Positions 31,405 through 39,459 of a DNA stretch of 64,000 bases are shown piece after piece. The notes beneath the pieces were generated by a model, which had not been told where the DNA came from, ran no database searches, and worked only from the letters and a program-made list of their open reading frames with translations. Position 1 is the stretch's first letter, and the number at the start of each line of letters is the position of its first letter. The stretch comes from Saprospiraceae bacterium UBA6168 (GTDB lineage: Bacteria > Bacteroidota > Bacteroidia > Chitinophagales > Saprospiraceae). The stretch is taken from NCBI GenBank assembly GCA_002435785.1, contig DIUC01000020.1, forward strand, positions 1-64,000, read 5' to 3'. The translations under genes and the position numbers were made by a program.

Positions 31405-32910
31405 TTACTCCATTGGACGTATCATGTATTCGATATACTCTATTTCATCCTTTGTCAAGTCATATTTTTTATAGAGGACATCATCAGTCCACTTTTGGTT
31501 CCAAGTTTGTTTTGGAACCCAAGTGTAGGTTGAACGAGTTGCATCTTGTGTGAGCTTACGCAGTGAAACAAGAAAACGGAAAAAACGTGTACGCAAATAA
31601 CTATTTAAGCTCTCGGATTCTTCCTTAGTATTGAGATAGAAAAAGAGGTAAGACTGCGTACAAACAGATGGAGAACTCGCAAGTAGCGACTGTCCTAGTA
31701 CTGAATCAGGAATTCGTTGGCCACCGTCCGAACCTGCTTTTGGAATCATTACTTTCCATGTGTCTATGAATTTAGTACTTTTTACAATATCCTTGCGTGC
31801 AATATAACCAATATTTCGTTTGATATTTTTTATATAATGAAGCGGTATATCCCCTTTTTCCTGTTTGCTATGAAAGCCTGTGAAATTGGATGTCCAGCCA
31901 AATTCTTTGTCCACAGATAATATGCTTATTATTGATGGTTCTTGTTTTTTAAGAATTTTACGCAAAATTTTTATCGCCCGACTATCACGAACAAAAACAT
32001 CAAATTCCCTTAAGTCACGATTTTCTGGCCCAATCGCCTCCTCGTTACGCATGGTTGTGACTGCGCAATCTCCTTCACTATCCCGATTCCATAAAAAATA
32101 ACATACGCCACCTTTAATTTCTACTCCTGGGAACAATTCACTAGCGACCGGATAATCTATAAGTTTACGTATTCGTCTATCAGCCAACATTGTGCTTCGA
32201 AACTCAGAAAGTCCCAATCCACCTGCCATCCATCGAGAAGGAATAATCATGCACAGAAAACGTGGGTTTAGCTTTTTTGCCTGTTCAACAAATTTATTGT
32301 ACATTGGAATGTCACGAGTCCCGCCATCGGAACCGAGCTGATATGGCGGATTCCCCACAATTACGTCAAATTTCATTGTAAATAATTTTTCTGGTTGGTT
32401 GGTATGAATAAAATTATAGGCATAAGATTCAAGAGCATCATCACGGTCATAAGCCTCCTGACTTACGCCACAAAAGGTACATTTCCCATTCTGCCAAGTA
32501 TGCTCCATTCGTTTATACCTAATATTCCCCTGTTCATCCTCGAATGTTTCACAAATCGAATACTTGCCATTGGCAATTTTCGAGCAGTAAACACTTCTAC
32601 GAGAAAGTAGGGAGGTCAATTCGGTAATGGCGATGCCGTAAAGCTGGTTTTTGAAAATATGGTTGATGCGCTGCTGTTGGTCAGGCATTTTGGTTTCCAA
32701 ACCTTTCATCAGCCGCTTCGCCATTTCACGAAGAAAGACACCGCTTTTGCAAACAGGGTCAAGGAACCTTGCATCAGGATTGCTCCACAATTCACTTGGC
32801 AACAAATCCAGGATTTCGTTGACCAAGTTGGGAGGTGTAAAAACTTCGTCGTTGCTGAGGTTTGCAAGACAAGTCAGTACATCAGGGTTGTAATTCATCT
32901 TTATCATCAA
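31405..32910 (-). CDS. N6-adenine DNA methyltransferase, Eco57I-like, with NPPY motif
   Basis: 501 aa. Catalytic motif IV NPPY at residues 187-190 (FDVIVGNPPYQL) identifies an N6-adenine methyltransferase. The SAM-binding motif I is FLDPVCKSGVF (49-59), with Lys in place of the usual Gly. A CTFCG pair (C144, C147) with C110 and C120 may form a small zinc site. The C-terminal half (about 270-500) is a target-recognition-like region (GYIARKDIVKS, TWVPKQTWNQKWTDD). It overlaps the upstream 305-aa methyltransferase gene by 29 bases and is followed by the helicase gene, so all three probably form one restriction-modification system. The start could be the ATG at residue 5. Confidence 0.9.
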   Translation of the reverse strand: MMIKMNYNPDVLTCLANLSNDEVFTPPNLVNEILDLLPSELWSNPDARFLDPVCKSGVFLREMAKRLMKGLETKMPDQQQRINHIFKNQLYGIAITELTSLLSRRSVYCSKIANGKYSICETFEDEQGNIRYKRMEHTWQNGKCTFCGVSQEAYDRDDALESYAYNFIHTNQPEKLFTMKFDVIVGNPPYQLGSDGGTRDIPMYNKFVEQAKKLNPRFLCMIIPSRWMAGGLGLSEFRSTMLADRRIRKLIDYPVASELFPGVEIKGGVCYFLWNRDSEGDCAVTTMRNEEAIGPENRDLREFDVFVRDSRAIKILRKILKKQEPSIISILSVDKEFGWTSNFTGFHSKQEKGDIPLHYIKNIKRNIGYIARKDIVKSTKFIDTWKVMIPKAGSDGGQRIPDSVLGQSLLASSPSVCTQSYLFFYLNTKEESESLNSYLRTRFFRFLVSLRKLTQDATRSTYTWVPKQTWNQKWTDDVLYKKYDLTKDEIEYIEYMIRPME

Positions 32911-33799
32911 CGCCTAGTTTCAAGAAATGGGTCAATGGATGTTCAGCTACAGTTGTTGGCAAAAATGCCTTGTCGCCTAAATCTGAAAACAAGTCGTTTG
33001 TACCTGAACTGCGTGGCAGTAGCAAATTGGCAAGCGTGTATTCACGCCTTTTTATCATGCTACCATTCACTGCTTCCCATTCAGAAAAAACGATTGGTTC
33101 AGCTTTTTCATCCGGTGTTTTTAAACTAAGTGCGTCTCCCCAGAGTATGTTTTTGCTAAAAATAAATTGAATGCTTCTTCTGCATTCATCTTGGCAATTC
33201 TTTTTGTAAAGCGAAGTGTATTTTTCGTCAAAGATGCCAAAGAGCCGATGGCGGCAGTCTTCTACATTGTCTTGCAGTATGTCAACGCCGTAAATACTAG
33301 AAACGGCAATGACGGCATATCGCTCAAATTCAATTTGATTCTTTGCGTACCTACCTTCAACTACGGCCAACTTTCTTCTCAAGATTTCAGCCAAGAAATT
33401 GCCATCCCCGCAAGCAGGTTCCAGAAACCGGGAGTCAATTCGTTCCGTTTCCTGTTTTACCAAATCCAGCATAGCATTCACCTCCCGCTCTGCCGTAAAG
33501 ACCTCGCCGTGGTTGGCAACCCTTTCTTTAGATTTTACCTGTTCAGCCTTTTCTGTTTTCTCTATCAATTTGTTCACTGTTTGTTGTGCAATGCTAGTAG
33601 AGGAATGCTTATTAAGCAATCCTTTGGTCTGAGCCGTAAAGGTAAGACTCAACAGTGGATTTCTGACAAAGCGGTTTTGTACCTGCTCTGCAAGTGCTAG
33701 TTCTTCTCCACGAAAATTGTTGTATATTATATAGGTGTAGCCCTTGGCGAGAGGGGCCATTTTCGTCGTCAATCTGAATGGGCGTCCTGCGGGTTTCAT
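32882..33799 (-). CDS. Methyltransferase partner protein: SAM motif present, NPPY absent
   Basis: 305 aa as read from the ATG at 33799. It has an intact motif I, FLEPACGDGNF (125-135), and the following YGVDILQDNVEDCRHRL, but where NPPY should come (after NILWGDALSL) the sequence is EPIVFSEWEAVNGSMIKRREY. So it can probably bind SAM but lacks the catalytic tetrad, complementing its neighbour. The first 70 residues include a copy of a 71-bp repeat (MKPAGRPFRLTTK) and look unlike the family. A GTG at 33577 (NKLIEKTEKAEQVKSKERV) may be the true start. It overlaps the 501-aa gene by 29 bases. Confidence 0.75.
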   Translation of the reverse strand: MKPAGRPFRLTTKMAPLAKGYTYIIYNNFRGEELALAEQVQNRFVRNPLLSLTFTAQTKGLLNKHSSTSIAQQTVNKLIEKTEKAEQVKSKERVANHGEVFTAEREVNAMLDLVKQETERIDSRFLEPACGDGNFLAEILRRKLAVVEGRYAKNQIEFERYAVIAVSSIYGVDILQDNVEDCRHRLFGIFDEKYTSLYKKNCQDECRRSIQFIFSKNILWGDALSLKTPDEKAEPIVFSEWEAVNGSMIKRREYTLANLLLPRSSGTNDLFSDLGDKAFLPTTVAEHPLTHFLKLGVDDKDELQP

Positions 33800-33835
33800 G
33801 CATTAGTTATCTAGTGCGCTGCAAGTTATCGAAAT
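33765..33835. repeat. 71-bp direct repeat, copy A
   Basis: Matches 34501-34571 without gaps, 64 of 71 bases identical. On the minus strand both copies spell CSALDN then CMKP and PFRLTTK at the beginning of a reading frame; copy A has a stop (TAA) between CSALDN and CMKP where copy B has Gln. Confidence 0.92.
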
Positions 33836-33844
33836 CAGCGCTTA

Positions 33845-34219
33845 TCATTTCTCCGACACCATTTTTTGAGCACGATAAAAGCTGTCCAGCAATTTTTCCA
33901 ACAGTTGGTCCAGCTTCACATTATTGGATTCAGCCCATTCTTTGATATCGGCTTTCAGGTTGATTTTTATCGCTGTCTGCGTGGCGCTTGAAGGAGTAGC
34001 GGTACTCACCCAGTCTCCTTCAAAATCTTCGTCAAACTGCAACTCATCATCGTTGTAATAGATAGCCGCTTCCGGCACGGCAATCCCTGCTTTGGTCAAT
34101 TTCATGGCGTCCAAAGCCGCTACTTTTATGTGGTTAAAGTCAATCGAATAGCCGCTGACGGGTTGCCCCGCTTCTATATTTTGCAAGGCTTCCGAAATAG
34201 ATATTTTACTGTTCATCAT
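33845..34219 (-). CDS. Small protein with C-terminal ribbon-helix-helix-like end
   Basis: 124 aa from the ATG at 34219 (a second ATG follows at 34216); the longer frame upstream reads into the neighbouring gene. The N-terminal half (ISISEALQNIEAGQPVSGYSI ... DELQFDEDFEGDW) is acidic and not recognised. The C-terminal segment TAIKINLKADIKEWAESN then KLDQLLEKLLDSFYRAQ fits a beta-strand plus two helices, as in MetJ/Arc-type ribbon-helix-helix DNA-binding proteins. A regulator role at the start of the restriction operon would be logical, but this is inference. It lies between the two 71-bp repeats. Confidence 0.65.
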   Translation of the reverse strand: MMNSKISISEALQNIEAGQPVSGYSIDFNHIKVAALDAMKLTKAGIAVPEAAIYYNDDELQFDEDFEGDWVSTATPSSATQTAIKINLKADIKEWAESNNVKLDQLLEKLLDSFYRAQKMVSEK

Positions 34220-34676
34220 TTTCATTTTTAAATTTATTGGACAAATAAGCCTGTCTTTCGTACTGGCTGGCACCCCCGCCAAAAACCGCTCCTTCCCCAA
34301 ACTCCCGCAGTATTTCGATAGGGGAGCCAAACAGCGTCATGGGGCGTACTTTTAGCACATCGGGGGATTCGAGGTTTTCGATGCCTTCGTCAGCGTATTT
34401 GGTGAAGTAGTCCTGTTTTTTGTTCAAGGACAAGGCGGGTAAGTCTGGGCAGTCGCACCCAAAAGTGACACCTTTAATATAGGTATCACCTTCAAGTTTT
34501 GTCGTCAATCTGAATGGGCTTTCAACGGGTTTCATACATTGGTTATCTAGTGCGCTGCAAGTTAGCGAAATGTTGGAATCCATCACACCACCCATGTTAA
34601 ATTTTTCACTTGCTTTCCCTAAGCCTTTCACGTCGCCTCCTTCCCACCCGTCGTACAGTGATAATTGGATTTTCAC
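34206..34676 (-). CDS. Unknown 156-aa ORF, possibly a restriction-subunit C-terminal remnant
   Basis: The first codons (GTG start, KIQLSLYDGWEGG) derive from the last unit of the 42-bp minisatellite. Residues about 50-62 come from the 71-bp repeat, copy B. The end, VRPMTLFGSPIEILREFG ... YERQAYLSN, resembles the C-terminal motif of type I restriction R subunits (pattern P.....G...EI...FG), but the match is loose. No catalytic motif. It overlaps the RHH-like gene by 14 bases. It may be a real small protein or a patchwork remnant; confidence is limited. Confidence 0.45.
   Translation of the reverse strand: MKIQLSLYDGWEGGDVKGLGKASEKFNMGGVMDSNISLTCSALDNQCMKPVESPFRLTTKLEGDTYIKGVTFGCDCPDLPALSLNKKQDYFTKYADEGIENLESPDVLKVRPMTLFGSPIEILREFGEGAVFGGGASQYERQAYLSNKFKNENDEQ
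34501..34571. repeat. 71-bp direct repeat, copy B
   Basis: Partner of 33765-33835, 736 bases away. The two copies bracket the RHH-like gene and most of the 156-aa ORF. Recombination between them would delete this segment. Confidence 0.92.
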
Positions 34677-34885
34677 CGCTTCTTACCTCCCGACGTGCTG
34701 TGATAATCGCTCTTTCACCGCCTCCTTTCCTCCTGACGTGCAGTGATAATCAGTTTTTCACCGCTTCTTTCCTCCTGTCGTGCTGTGATAATCGGTTTTC
34801 CATCGCTTCTTCCCTCCTGTCGTGCTGTGATAATAAGTTTTTCAGCGCTTCTTCCTTCCCGTCGTGCTGTGATAATTGGATGATG
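34646..34885. repeat. Minisatellite at the head of the restriction island, 42-bp unit, six copies
   Basis: The core GTGATAAT occurs at 34658, 34700, 34743, 34785, 34827 and 34869, spacing 42, 43, 42, 42 and 42. Units vary mostly just after the core. Read on the minus strand, three successive units stay open and encode a 14-residue repeat of the type QLSQHDGKEEALKN; later units contain stops or the 1-base shift. The array ends at the start of the 156-aa ORF, which uses the last unit as its first codons. Confidence 0.93.
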
Positions 34886-35059
34886 TCGTCATCTTTTTTG
34901 AGGACACGGGCTTCTTAGCTGGTTTTTAAATATTTATTTTACAAATAAGCAAAATTTCATTTATTGGCACAGCATGTGCAATCATATAAGTATCAAGGAG
35001 TTAGGACAGTTTCCCAACTGACTAAACCCAATAATTAACTAACTCAAAATTACTTTCCC

Positions 35060-36226
35060 ATGGCCAAGAAATCCGTTGCTTCGCCTACCACTCCTGCCAC
35101 GCAGAAGGTTTCCCAATCGAGAACTTCAAAATTTGTCAACATCTCCAGCGCCCTGCGCTACTTCTGGGAGTTCGCCGAGAAATCCTGGGAACATGCGACC
35201 ACCCACCAGGTTCGGCTGGCTGCCCGCAGGCCGCTTTATACTCTGGCGTATATCGCTACGCAAGTGGCCTATATTAACACGGTGAAGATGCTGCCGGAAA
35301 ATGACGTGCGCACGGCCAAGACCAAGAAGACGAGGCAGTCGTTGAGCGCCCATCGCCAGGCGGTGATGACGGAGGCCAACCTGCTGGACAGTGCCATCCA
35401 GTTGACCTATGAGAACCAGGCCGAACTGATACACGGGGAACTGACGGCGGCGGGAATCACGGCCCTGCGGGCGGCCACGCCCCGTGATTGGGCGGCGGTG
35501 TCCACTTTCCTGACCAAGGCGGCTACCTACCTTGAGGACAGCGGCGAGGCCCTTATTGATGCGGGTGCCATCACCGCTGATTTTGCCTCGAACCTCGCAG
35601 ACGTGGGCGATGAGTTCAATGCGGCGAAGAACGCTTTTACCAACCAGGTGGAAACGGCGAAGTTCGGCACGAAGTCCGTGCGCGATGGGGTTAAAAAGAT
35701 TAAGAAGGCCATCAGCAATATGCAGCAACTGGGCAAGGATGTGTTCGAGTTTGAGCCGGAGCTGCGCAACCTGTTCACGGCGGAATACGTGCTCGACGAG
35801 GTGCGCAGCACGCACCCCGCCCATATCACTGGCCACACTTACCTCGGCCCCTTGGTGGAAGGAACCAAGCCTAAGCCCCTCGCCAACATGCTGGTGGAGG
35901 TGCTGGGCCAGGAAGGCAAGACGGCCACCACCGATGGGAAGGGCCGGTACAACATCCAAATCGCTGGCGGGAACTATCGGATGCGTTTCGCTGGCGGTGG
36001 TATGGTTCCTGTGGAATTGAATGTGATTGTATCGCCGGGTAAGGGTCGCCGGGTGAACGTGTCGCTGGAGCCGATACTCGTTGCCGAGCTTGAAGCGGCG
36101 ATGTCAAAAGATGCCACACCCCCACCTGCATCCATGGAGGATGTGCTGAACAATGCCGTGAACGAGGTGACCGCCGCTCCGACAAACGGCGTGGGTGCTA
36201 CGCAGAATGGACTTGCGGTAGCGTAA
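35060..36226 (+). CDS. Helical protein with C-terminal carboxypeptidase-regulatory-like domain
   Basis: 388 aa without a signal peptide or membrane segment. Residues about 25-250 are mainly helical with a long repeat-like pattern (RLAARRPLYTLAYIATQVAYIN ... TKSVRDGVKKIKKAISNMQQLGKDVFEF). Residues about 268-345 have the beta-sandwich pattern of a CarboxypepD regulatory domain (KPLANMLVEVLGQEGKTATTDGKGRY...GGNYRMRFAGGG). The tail is rich in Ala/Pro/Thr. I do not recognise the N-terminal family. GC content and codon use match the core genome, not the island before it. A clear terminator follows. Confidence 0.75.
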   Translation: MAKKSVASPTTPATQKVSQSRTSKFVNISSALRYFWEFAEKSWEHATTHQVRLAARRPLYTLAYIATQVAYINTVKMLPENDVRTAKTKKTRQSLSAHRQAVMTEANLLDSAIQLTYENQAELIHGELTAAGITALRAATPRDWAAVSTFLTKAATYLEDSGEALIDAGAITADFASNLADVGDEFNAAKNAFTNQVETAKFGTKSVRDGVKKIKKAISNMQQLGKDVFEFEPELRNLFTAEYVLDEVRSTHPAHITGHTYLGPLVEGTKPKPLANMLVEVLGQEGKTATTDGKGRYNIQIAGGNYRMRFAGGGMVPVELNVIVSPGKGRRVNVSLEPILVAELEAAMSKDATPPPASMEDVLNNAVNEVTAAPTNGVGATQNGLAVA

Positions 36227-36266
36227 TCAATTTGGGTTTTTTAGTGAAGAATTATATATTATCATT

Positions 36267-36300
36267 CGCCGGACTGAAACCAGTCCGGCGTTTTTTTTTT
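36267..36300 (+). terminator. Intrinsic terminator after the 388-aa gene
   Basis: CGCCGGACTG (36267-36276) pairs with CAGTCCGGCG (36281-36290), followed by ten T residues. Confidence 0.95.
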
Positions 36301-36430
36301 GTGCCCTATTCGTGAAGGTTTTGTGATTCCACAATGCACGTGCGCAAAGCAACCAATCTTCCGGATTGTCGTAAACAAGGCGGGCAGAACTGCATACCTT
36401 CGCCCGACTATTCATCCACAATTTAGTAGT

Positions 36431-38869
36431 ATGACACTTCGCAACCTTCCTTTATTCTTTACCTTAATCTTTGTTTTTCAACAAGTTGCGTCATGGGCGC
36501 AGCAACCTTGGAAGCCCGTGCCTGGCACCCTGACCACCCCGTGGACGGACAAAGTGATCACGGATTCCCCCTTCCCCGAATACCCTCGCCCAACCATGAC
36601 CCGCCTCGATTGGGTCAACCTGAACGGCTTGTGGGACATCCAACTTTTAGAGGAAAAAACTGGGGAAAAAGTCAAACAAGGTAAGATTTTGGTGCCGTAC
36701 CCCGTCGAGTCGGCGCTGTCGGGCTGCGGCTGGCGGGTGGAGCCATCGCAGGTCATGGTCTATAAGCGGAAGGCTTTCATGCCGGGCCGCTGGAAGGGGC
36801 AACGGGTGCTGCTGCACTTCGGCGCCGTGGACTGGCACACGACCGCCTACGTGAACGGCAAAAAAGTGGGCGACCACAAAGGCGGCTACGACCCTTTTTA
36901 CTTCGACATCACCGACGCCATCACCCTGGACGAGGAGGCCGAGCTGTCCATCCATGTCACCGACCCGACCAACAGTGGCGGGCAGCCTGTCGGCAAACAG
37001 TCCCTCACACCCGGCGGCATTTTTTACACGCCCACCAGCGGCATCTGGCAGACGGTTTGGATGGAACCTGTGCCAAAAAGCTATGTCCGCTCCTACCGTG
37101 CCGAACCGCAGGCCTCCAGGAAACGGGCTGTGATTAGGGTGGAAACGGAGGGCATCACCAAGGACCAAAAAGTAGTGGTCAACGTCCTGCAAGACGGGTG
37201 GGTGGTATCGAGCGCCAGTGGCAAAGCGGGTGCGCCGCTCATGGTTTTCGTGAAGGACGGCCACCTTTGGACGCTCGAAGACCCATATCTATATGACATT
37301 GAAGTCCTGATTGAGGGCAGCAACGGCAAGCCCGTGGACAAGGTGAAGGGCTATTTTGGGCTGCGCAATACCAGCGTTGGCCCCGACGAAAAGGGCGTGA
37401 CCCGCCTCATGCTCAACGACAAGCCCATCTTCCAGCTCGGCCCACTCGACCAGGGCTTCTGGCCCGACGGCCTCTATACCGCTCCCAACGAGGAGGCCAT
37501 GAAATACGACATCGAAACGCTCAAGTCGTTGGGGTTCAATATGATACGCAAGCACGTAAAGGTGGAGCCAGCTCGCTGGTATTACCTCTGCGACAAACTC
37601 GGCATACTCGTTTGGCAGGACATGCCGAGTGCCAACCTCAAGACGGAGGACGAGCGGACGCAGTTTCGGTGGGAAATGAAGGCGATGGTGGACCATCTTT
37701 TCAACCACCCCAGCATTGTAATGTGGGTGCCGTTCAACGAAGGTTGGGGGCAGCACGATACGCCATTTTATGTAGAAAGGCTGCGGGAATGGGACCCCAC
37801 CCGCCTCGTCAACAATGCCTCTGGCTGGACGGATGCCGGGGTAGGTGACGTGCTGGACATCCACGATTACCCAGGCCCATCTTCCCCCAAAGTGGTGGAT
37901 GGCCGTGCAGCCGTGTTGGGCGAGTTCGGTGGCTTGGGCCTCAATGTCGCCGGCCACTCATGGTCTGCGGAGGGCTGGGGCTACCAACAAATCGAAACGC
38001 CCGAAGCGCTGTTGACCCGCTATGAGGAGCTTTACCGAAAGCTGTTTTCGTTGGTGGAAACGGAGGGATTGAGCGCAGCGGTCTATACACAGGTGAGCGA
38101 CGTGGAGACCGAGAACAATGGCCTAATGACCTACGACCGCAAGGTGCTGAAGTTCGACCCCGTCCTGCTTCGGTTGGCCCACCGTGGCCAGATGCCGCCA
38201 AAACCAAGCACTAATACGAACCTTTTTGTGAAATCCACCAATGTGACTTTGACCACCGTCAAGCCCAATGCCGCCATCGAATACGCCATTGAAACGGGAA
38301 AGGGGCCATTGGTTTGGCAGCGGTATTCCACGCCCATTCCGTTGAAGAAGACCACGGCCATCCTCACCCGTGCGGCATGGCCGGACAGCCTGCGGAGCCA
38401 CGAGCAGCGCTATGTTATCACAAAAACAAAGGCCATGAAGCCGAAGGGCAAAGTTGGCAAACAGCTTGGCCTCTCGGCAAAGGTTTATCAAGGCACTTGG
38501 GACAAACTGCCCGACTTTGCCAAGTTGACGCCTTCCAAATCACTGGTTGTCAACGAGATAAGTTTGCAGCAAATAGAAGCCAAGGAAGATTTCGGCGTGT
38601 TGTTCGACGGGTGGTTGGAGATACCTACGGCGGGCGTTTACACCCTGCACCTCCGCTCCGACGATGGCTCCCGTCTAACCCTCAGTGGGCAGCTGCTGAT
38701 AGACAACGACGGGATACACGGGATGAGCGGACAACCAGCGAGTGTGGCCTTAACGGCTGGAAAGCACCCGATTCAAGTGGCGTACTTTCAGAAAAAAGGC
38801 GGGTTGGGGTTGGAGTTCTGGCTGGAGGATGCCTTTGGGAAAAAAGTGGAGGCGAATTTTGGGCATTGA
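36431..38869 (+). CDS. Secreted glycoside hydrolase family 2 protein with PA14 domain
   Basis: 812 aa from the ATG at 36431, which gives a signal peptide (LPLFFTLIFVFQQVASWAQ); the frame is open upstream but crosses the previous terminator. The GH2 sugar-binding, sandwich and TIM-barrel domains span about 30-620. The acid/base Glu is in VPFNEGWGQ (E437) and the nucleophile in VLGEFGGLG (E498). A C-terminal PA14-type domain (about 715-805: LFDGWLEIPTAGVYTLHLRSDDGS ... KHPIQVAYF) probably binds carbohydrate. Linkage could be beta-galactoside, beta-glucuronide or beta-mannoside; not resolvable by eye. No T9SS tail, so periplasmic or otherwise exported. No SusC/SusD genes nearby. Confidence 0.92.
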   Translation: MTLRNLPLFFTLIFVFQQVASWAQQPWKPVPGTLTTPWTDKVITDSPFPEYPRPTMTRLDWVNLNGLWDIQLLEEKTGEKVKQGKILVPYPVESALSGCGWRVEPSQVMVYKRKAFMPGRWKGQRVLLHFGAVDWHTTAYVNGKKVGDHKGGYDPFYFDITDAITLDEEAELSIHVTDPTNSGGQPVGKQSLTPGGIFYTPTSGIWQTVWMEPVPKSYVRSYRAEPQASRKRAVIRVETEGITKDQKVVVNVLQDGWVVSSASGKAGAPLMVFVKDGHLWTLEDPYLYDIEVLIEGSNGKPVDKVKGYFGLRNTSVGPDEKGVTRLMLNDKPIFQLGPLDQGFWPDGLYTAPNEEAMKYDIETLKSLGFNMIRKHVKVEPARWYYLCDKLGILVWQDMPSANLKTEDERTQFRWEMKAMVDHLFNHPSIVMWVPFNEGWGQHDTPFYVERLREWDPTRLVNNASGWTDAGVGDVLDIHDYPGPSSPKVVDGRAAVLGEFGGLGLNVAGHSWSAEGWGYQQIETPEALLTRYEELYRKLFSLVETEGLSAAVYTQVSDVETENNGLMTYDRKVLKFDPVLLRLAHRGQMPPKPSTNTNLFVKSTNVTLTTVKPNAAIEYAIETGKGPLVWQRYSTPIPLKKTTAILTRAAWPDSLRSHEQRYVITKTKAMKPKGKVGKQLGLSAKVYQGTWDKLPDFAKLTPSKSLVVNEISLQQIEAKEDFGVLFDGWLEIPTAGVYTLHLRSDDGSRLTLSGQLLIDNDGIHGMSGQPASVALTAGKHPIQVAYFQKKGGLGLEFWLEDAFGKKVEANFGH

Positions 38870-38887
38870 AGGATTTAAGATGGAAGG

Positions 38888-38929
38888 TTGACGACTGACG
38901 ATGGATATGCCCCAATCGTCAATCGTCAA
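38888..38929. terminator. Word-built inverted repeat between convergent GH2 and DUF3127 genes
   Basis: TTGACGACTGACGAT (38888-38902) pairs with ATCGTCAATCGTCAA (38915-38929), 14 of 15 bases. The right arm is a tandem of ATCGTCA, which continues to 38933. It lies 18 bases after the GH2 stop and 18 before the DUF3127 stop. Confidence 0.6.
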
Positions 38930-38946
38930 TCGCAATTCATCAATCG

Positions 38947-39315
38947 TTAAAACGGCAAGTCCTCGTTAACGTGTGCAGGCTCGTCGCTGGCGGTTGGGAA
39001 GTCATAGTCGGGGTCGGCAGCGGCGGGCGGTGCAGATGCAGGGCTTCCCGCCTTTTCGATGCGCCAGGCGTTGAGGTTGGTGAAGTATTTTCCCTGCCAT
39101 TCCCGGCCACGGAGGTCGAAGTGGACCTTGATGCTTTCCCCTTCTTTGTGTGGGTCAATGGCGGCGCAGCGGTCCTGCGTCAATTGGAACTTGATGTACT
39201 GTGGGTAGTTGCCATCTGGCACTTCTATGACGAACTCCCTCGCCTGAAAGGAGGCTGATTTGCTTTCAGCGTCAAACTTGCGGAGGAGCTTGCCTTCAAT
39301 TTCAAAGGTTGGCAT
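38947..39315 (-). CDS. DUF3127 protein with SSB-like acidic tail
   Basis: 122 aa from the ATG at 39315 (MPTFEIEGKLLRKFD); the open frame further upstream runs into a terminator hairpin. Residues 1-85 fit DUF3127, an OB-fold-like single domain (FVIEVPDGNYPQYIKFQLTQDRC ... KVHFDLRGREWQGKYFTNLNAWRIEK). The end is disordered and acidic and closes with NEDLPF, almost the same as the DDLPF end of SSB encoded at 47365. In SSB that tip recruits repair and replication proteins. A role as a DNA-binding accessory protein is a reasonable inference but not shown. Confidence 0.85.
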   Translation of the reverse strand: MPTFEIEGKLLRKFDAESKSASFQAREFVIEVPDGNYPQYIKFQLTQDRCAAIDPHKEGESIKVHFDLRGREWQGKYFTNLNAWRIEKAGSPASAPPAAADPDYDFPTASDEPAHVNEDLPF

Positions 39316-39376
39316 AGTGAATAGTTGATTAGTTGAATTGTTGACCCTTTTGGGCTTTGTTTTGCCATAAAAAAAC

Positions 39377-39400
39377 GAAAGACGGATTGCTCCGTCTTTC
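39377..39400 (-). terminator. Intrinsic terminator of the ArsC-like gene
   Basis: On the minus strand GAAAGACGGA and TCCGTCTTTC (39377-39386 and 39391-39400) form a 10-bp stem, followed by a CGTTTTTTT tract. It lies about 60 bases after the stop at 39460. Confidence 0.88.
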
Positions 39401-39459
39401 ATTTTCGCCGTCAAAATTAGGTAAACTCTGGCGAATGGAAACAAGGCCAGCGATGATTT

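Larger units (their letters stand above)
27626..34676 (-). other. AT-rich restriction-modification island
   Basis: Seven genes in one orientation, closely packed or overlapping, with visibly lower GC than flanking genes (many A/T runs, more Lys/Asn/Ile codons). They are, in transcription order, an unknown 156-aa ORF, an RHH-like regulator, two complementary N6-methyltransferase proteins, a GIY-YIG/helicase, a two-TM protein and a 76-aa protein. A 42-bp minisatellite lies at the head. The composition and repeats suggest horizontal acquisition (inference). Confidence 0.75.

Noticed and set aside
33765..34571. Integron attC sites
   Set aside because: The two copies end with GTTA(T/G)CG rather than the GTTRRRY core, no inverted left core is present, and no integrase gene is seen.
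34646..34885. CRISPR array
   Set aside because: Units are regularly spaced, but the varying part is only a few bases and the rest of the unit is repeated too, so there are no real spacers. No cas genes are present.
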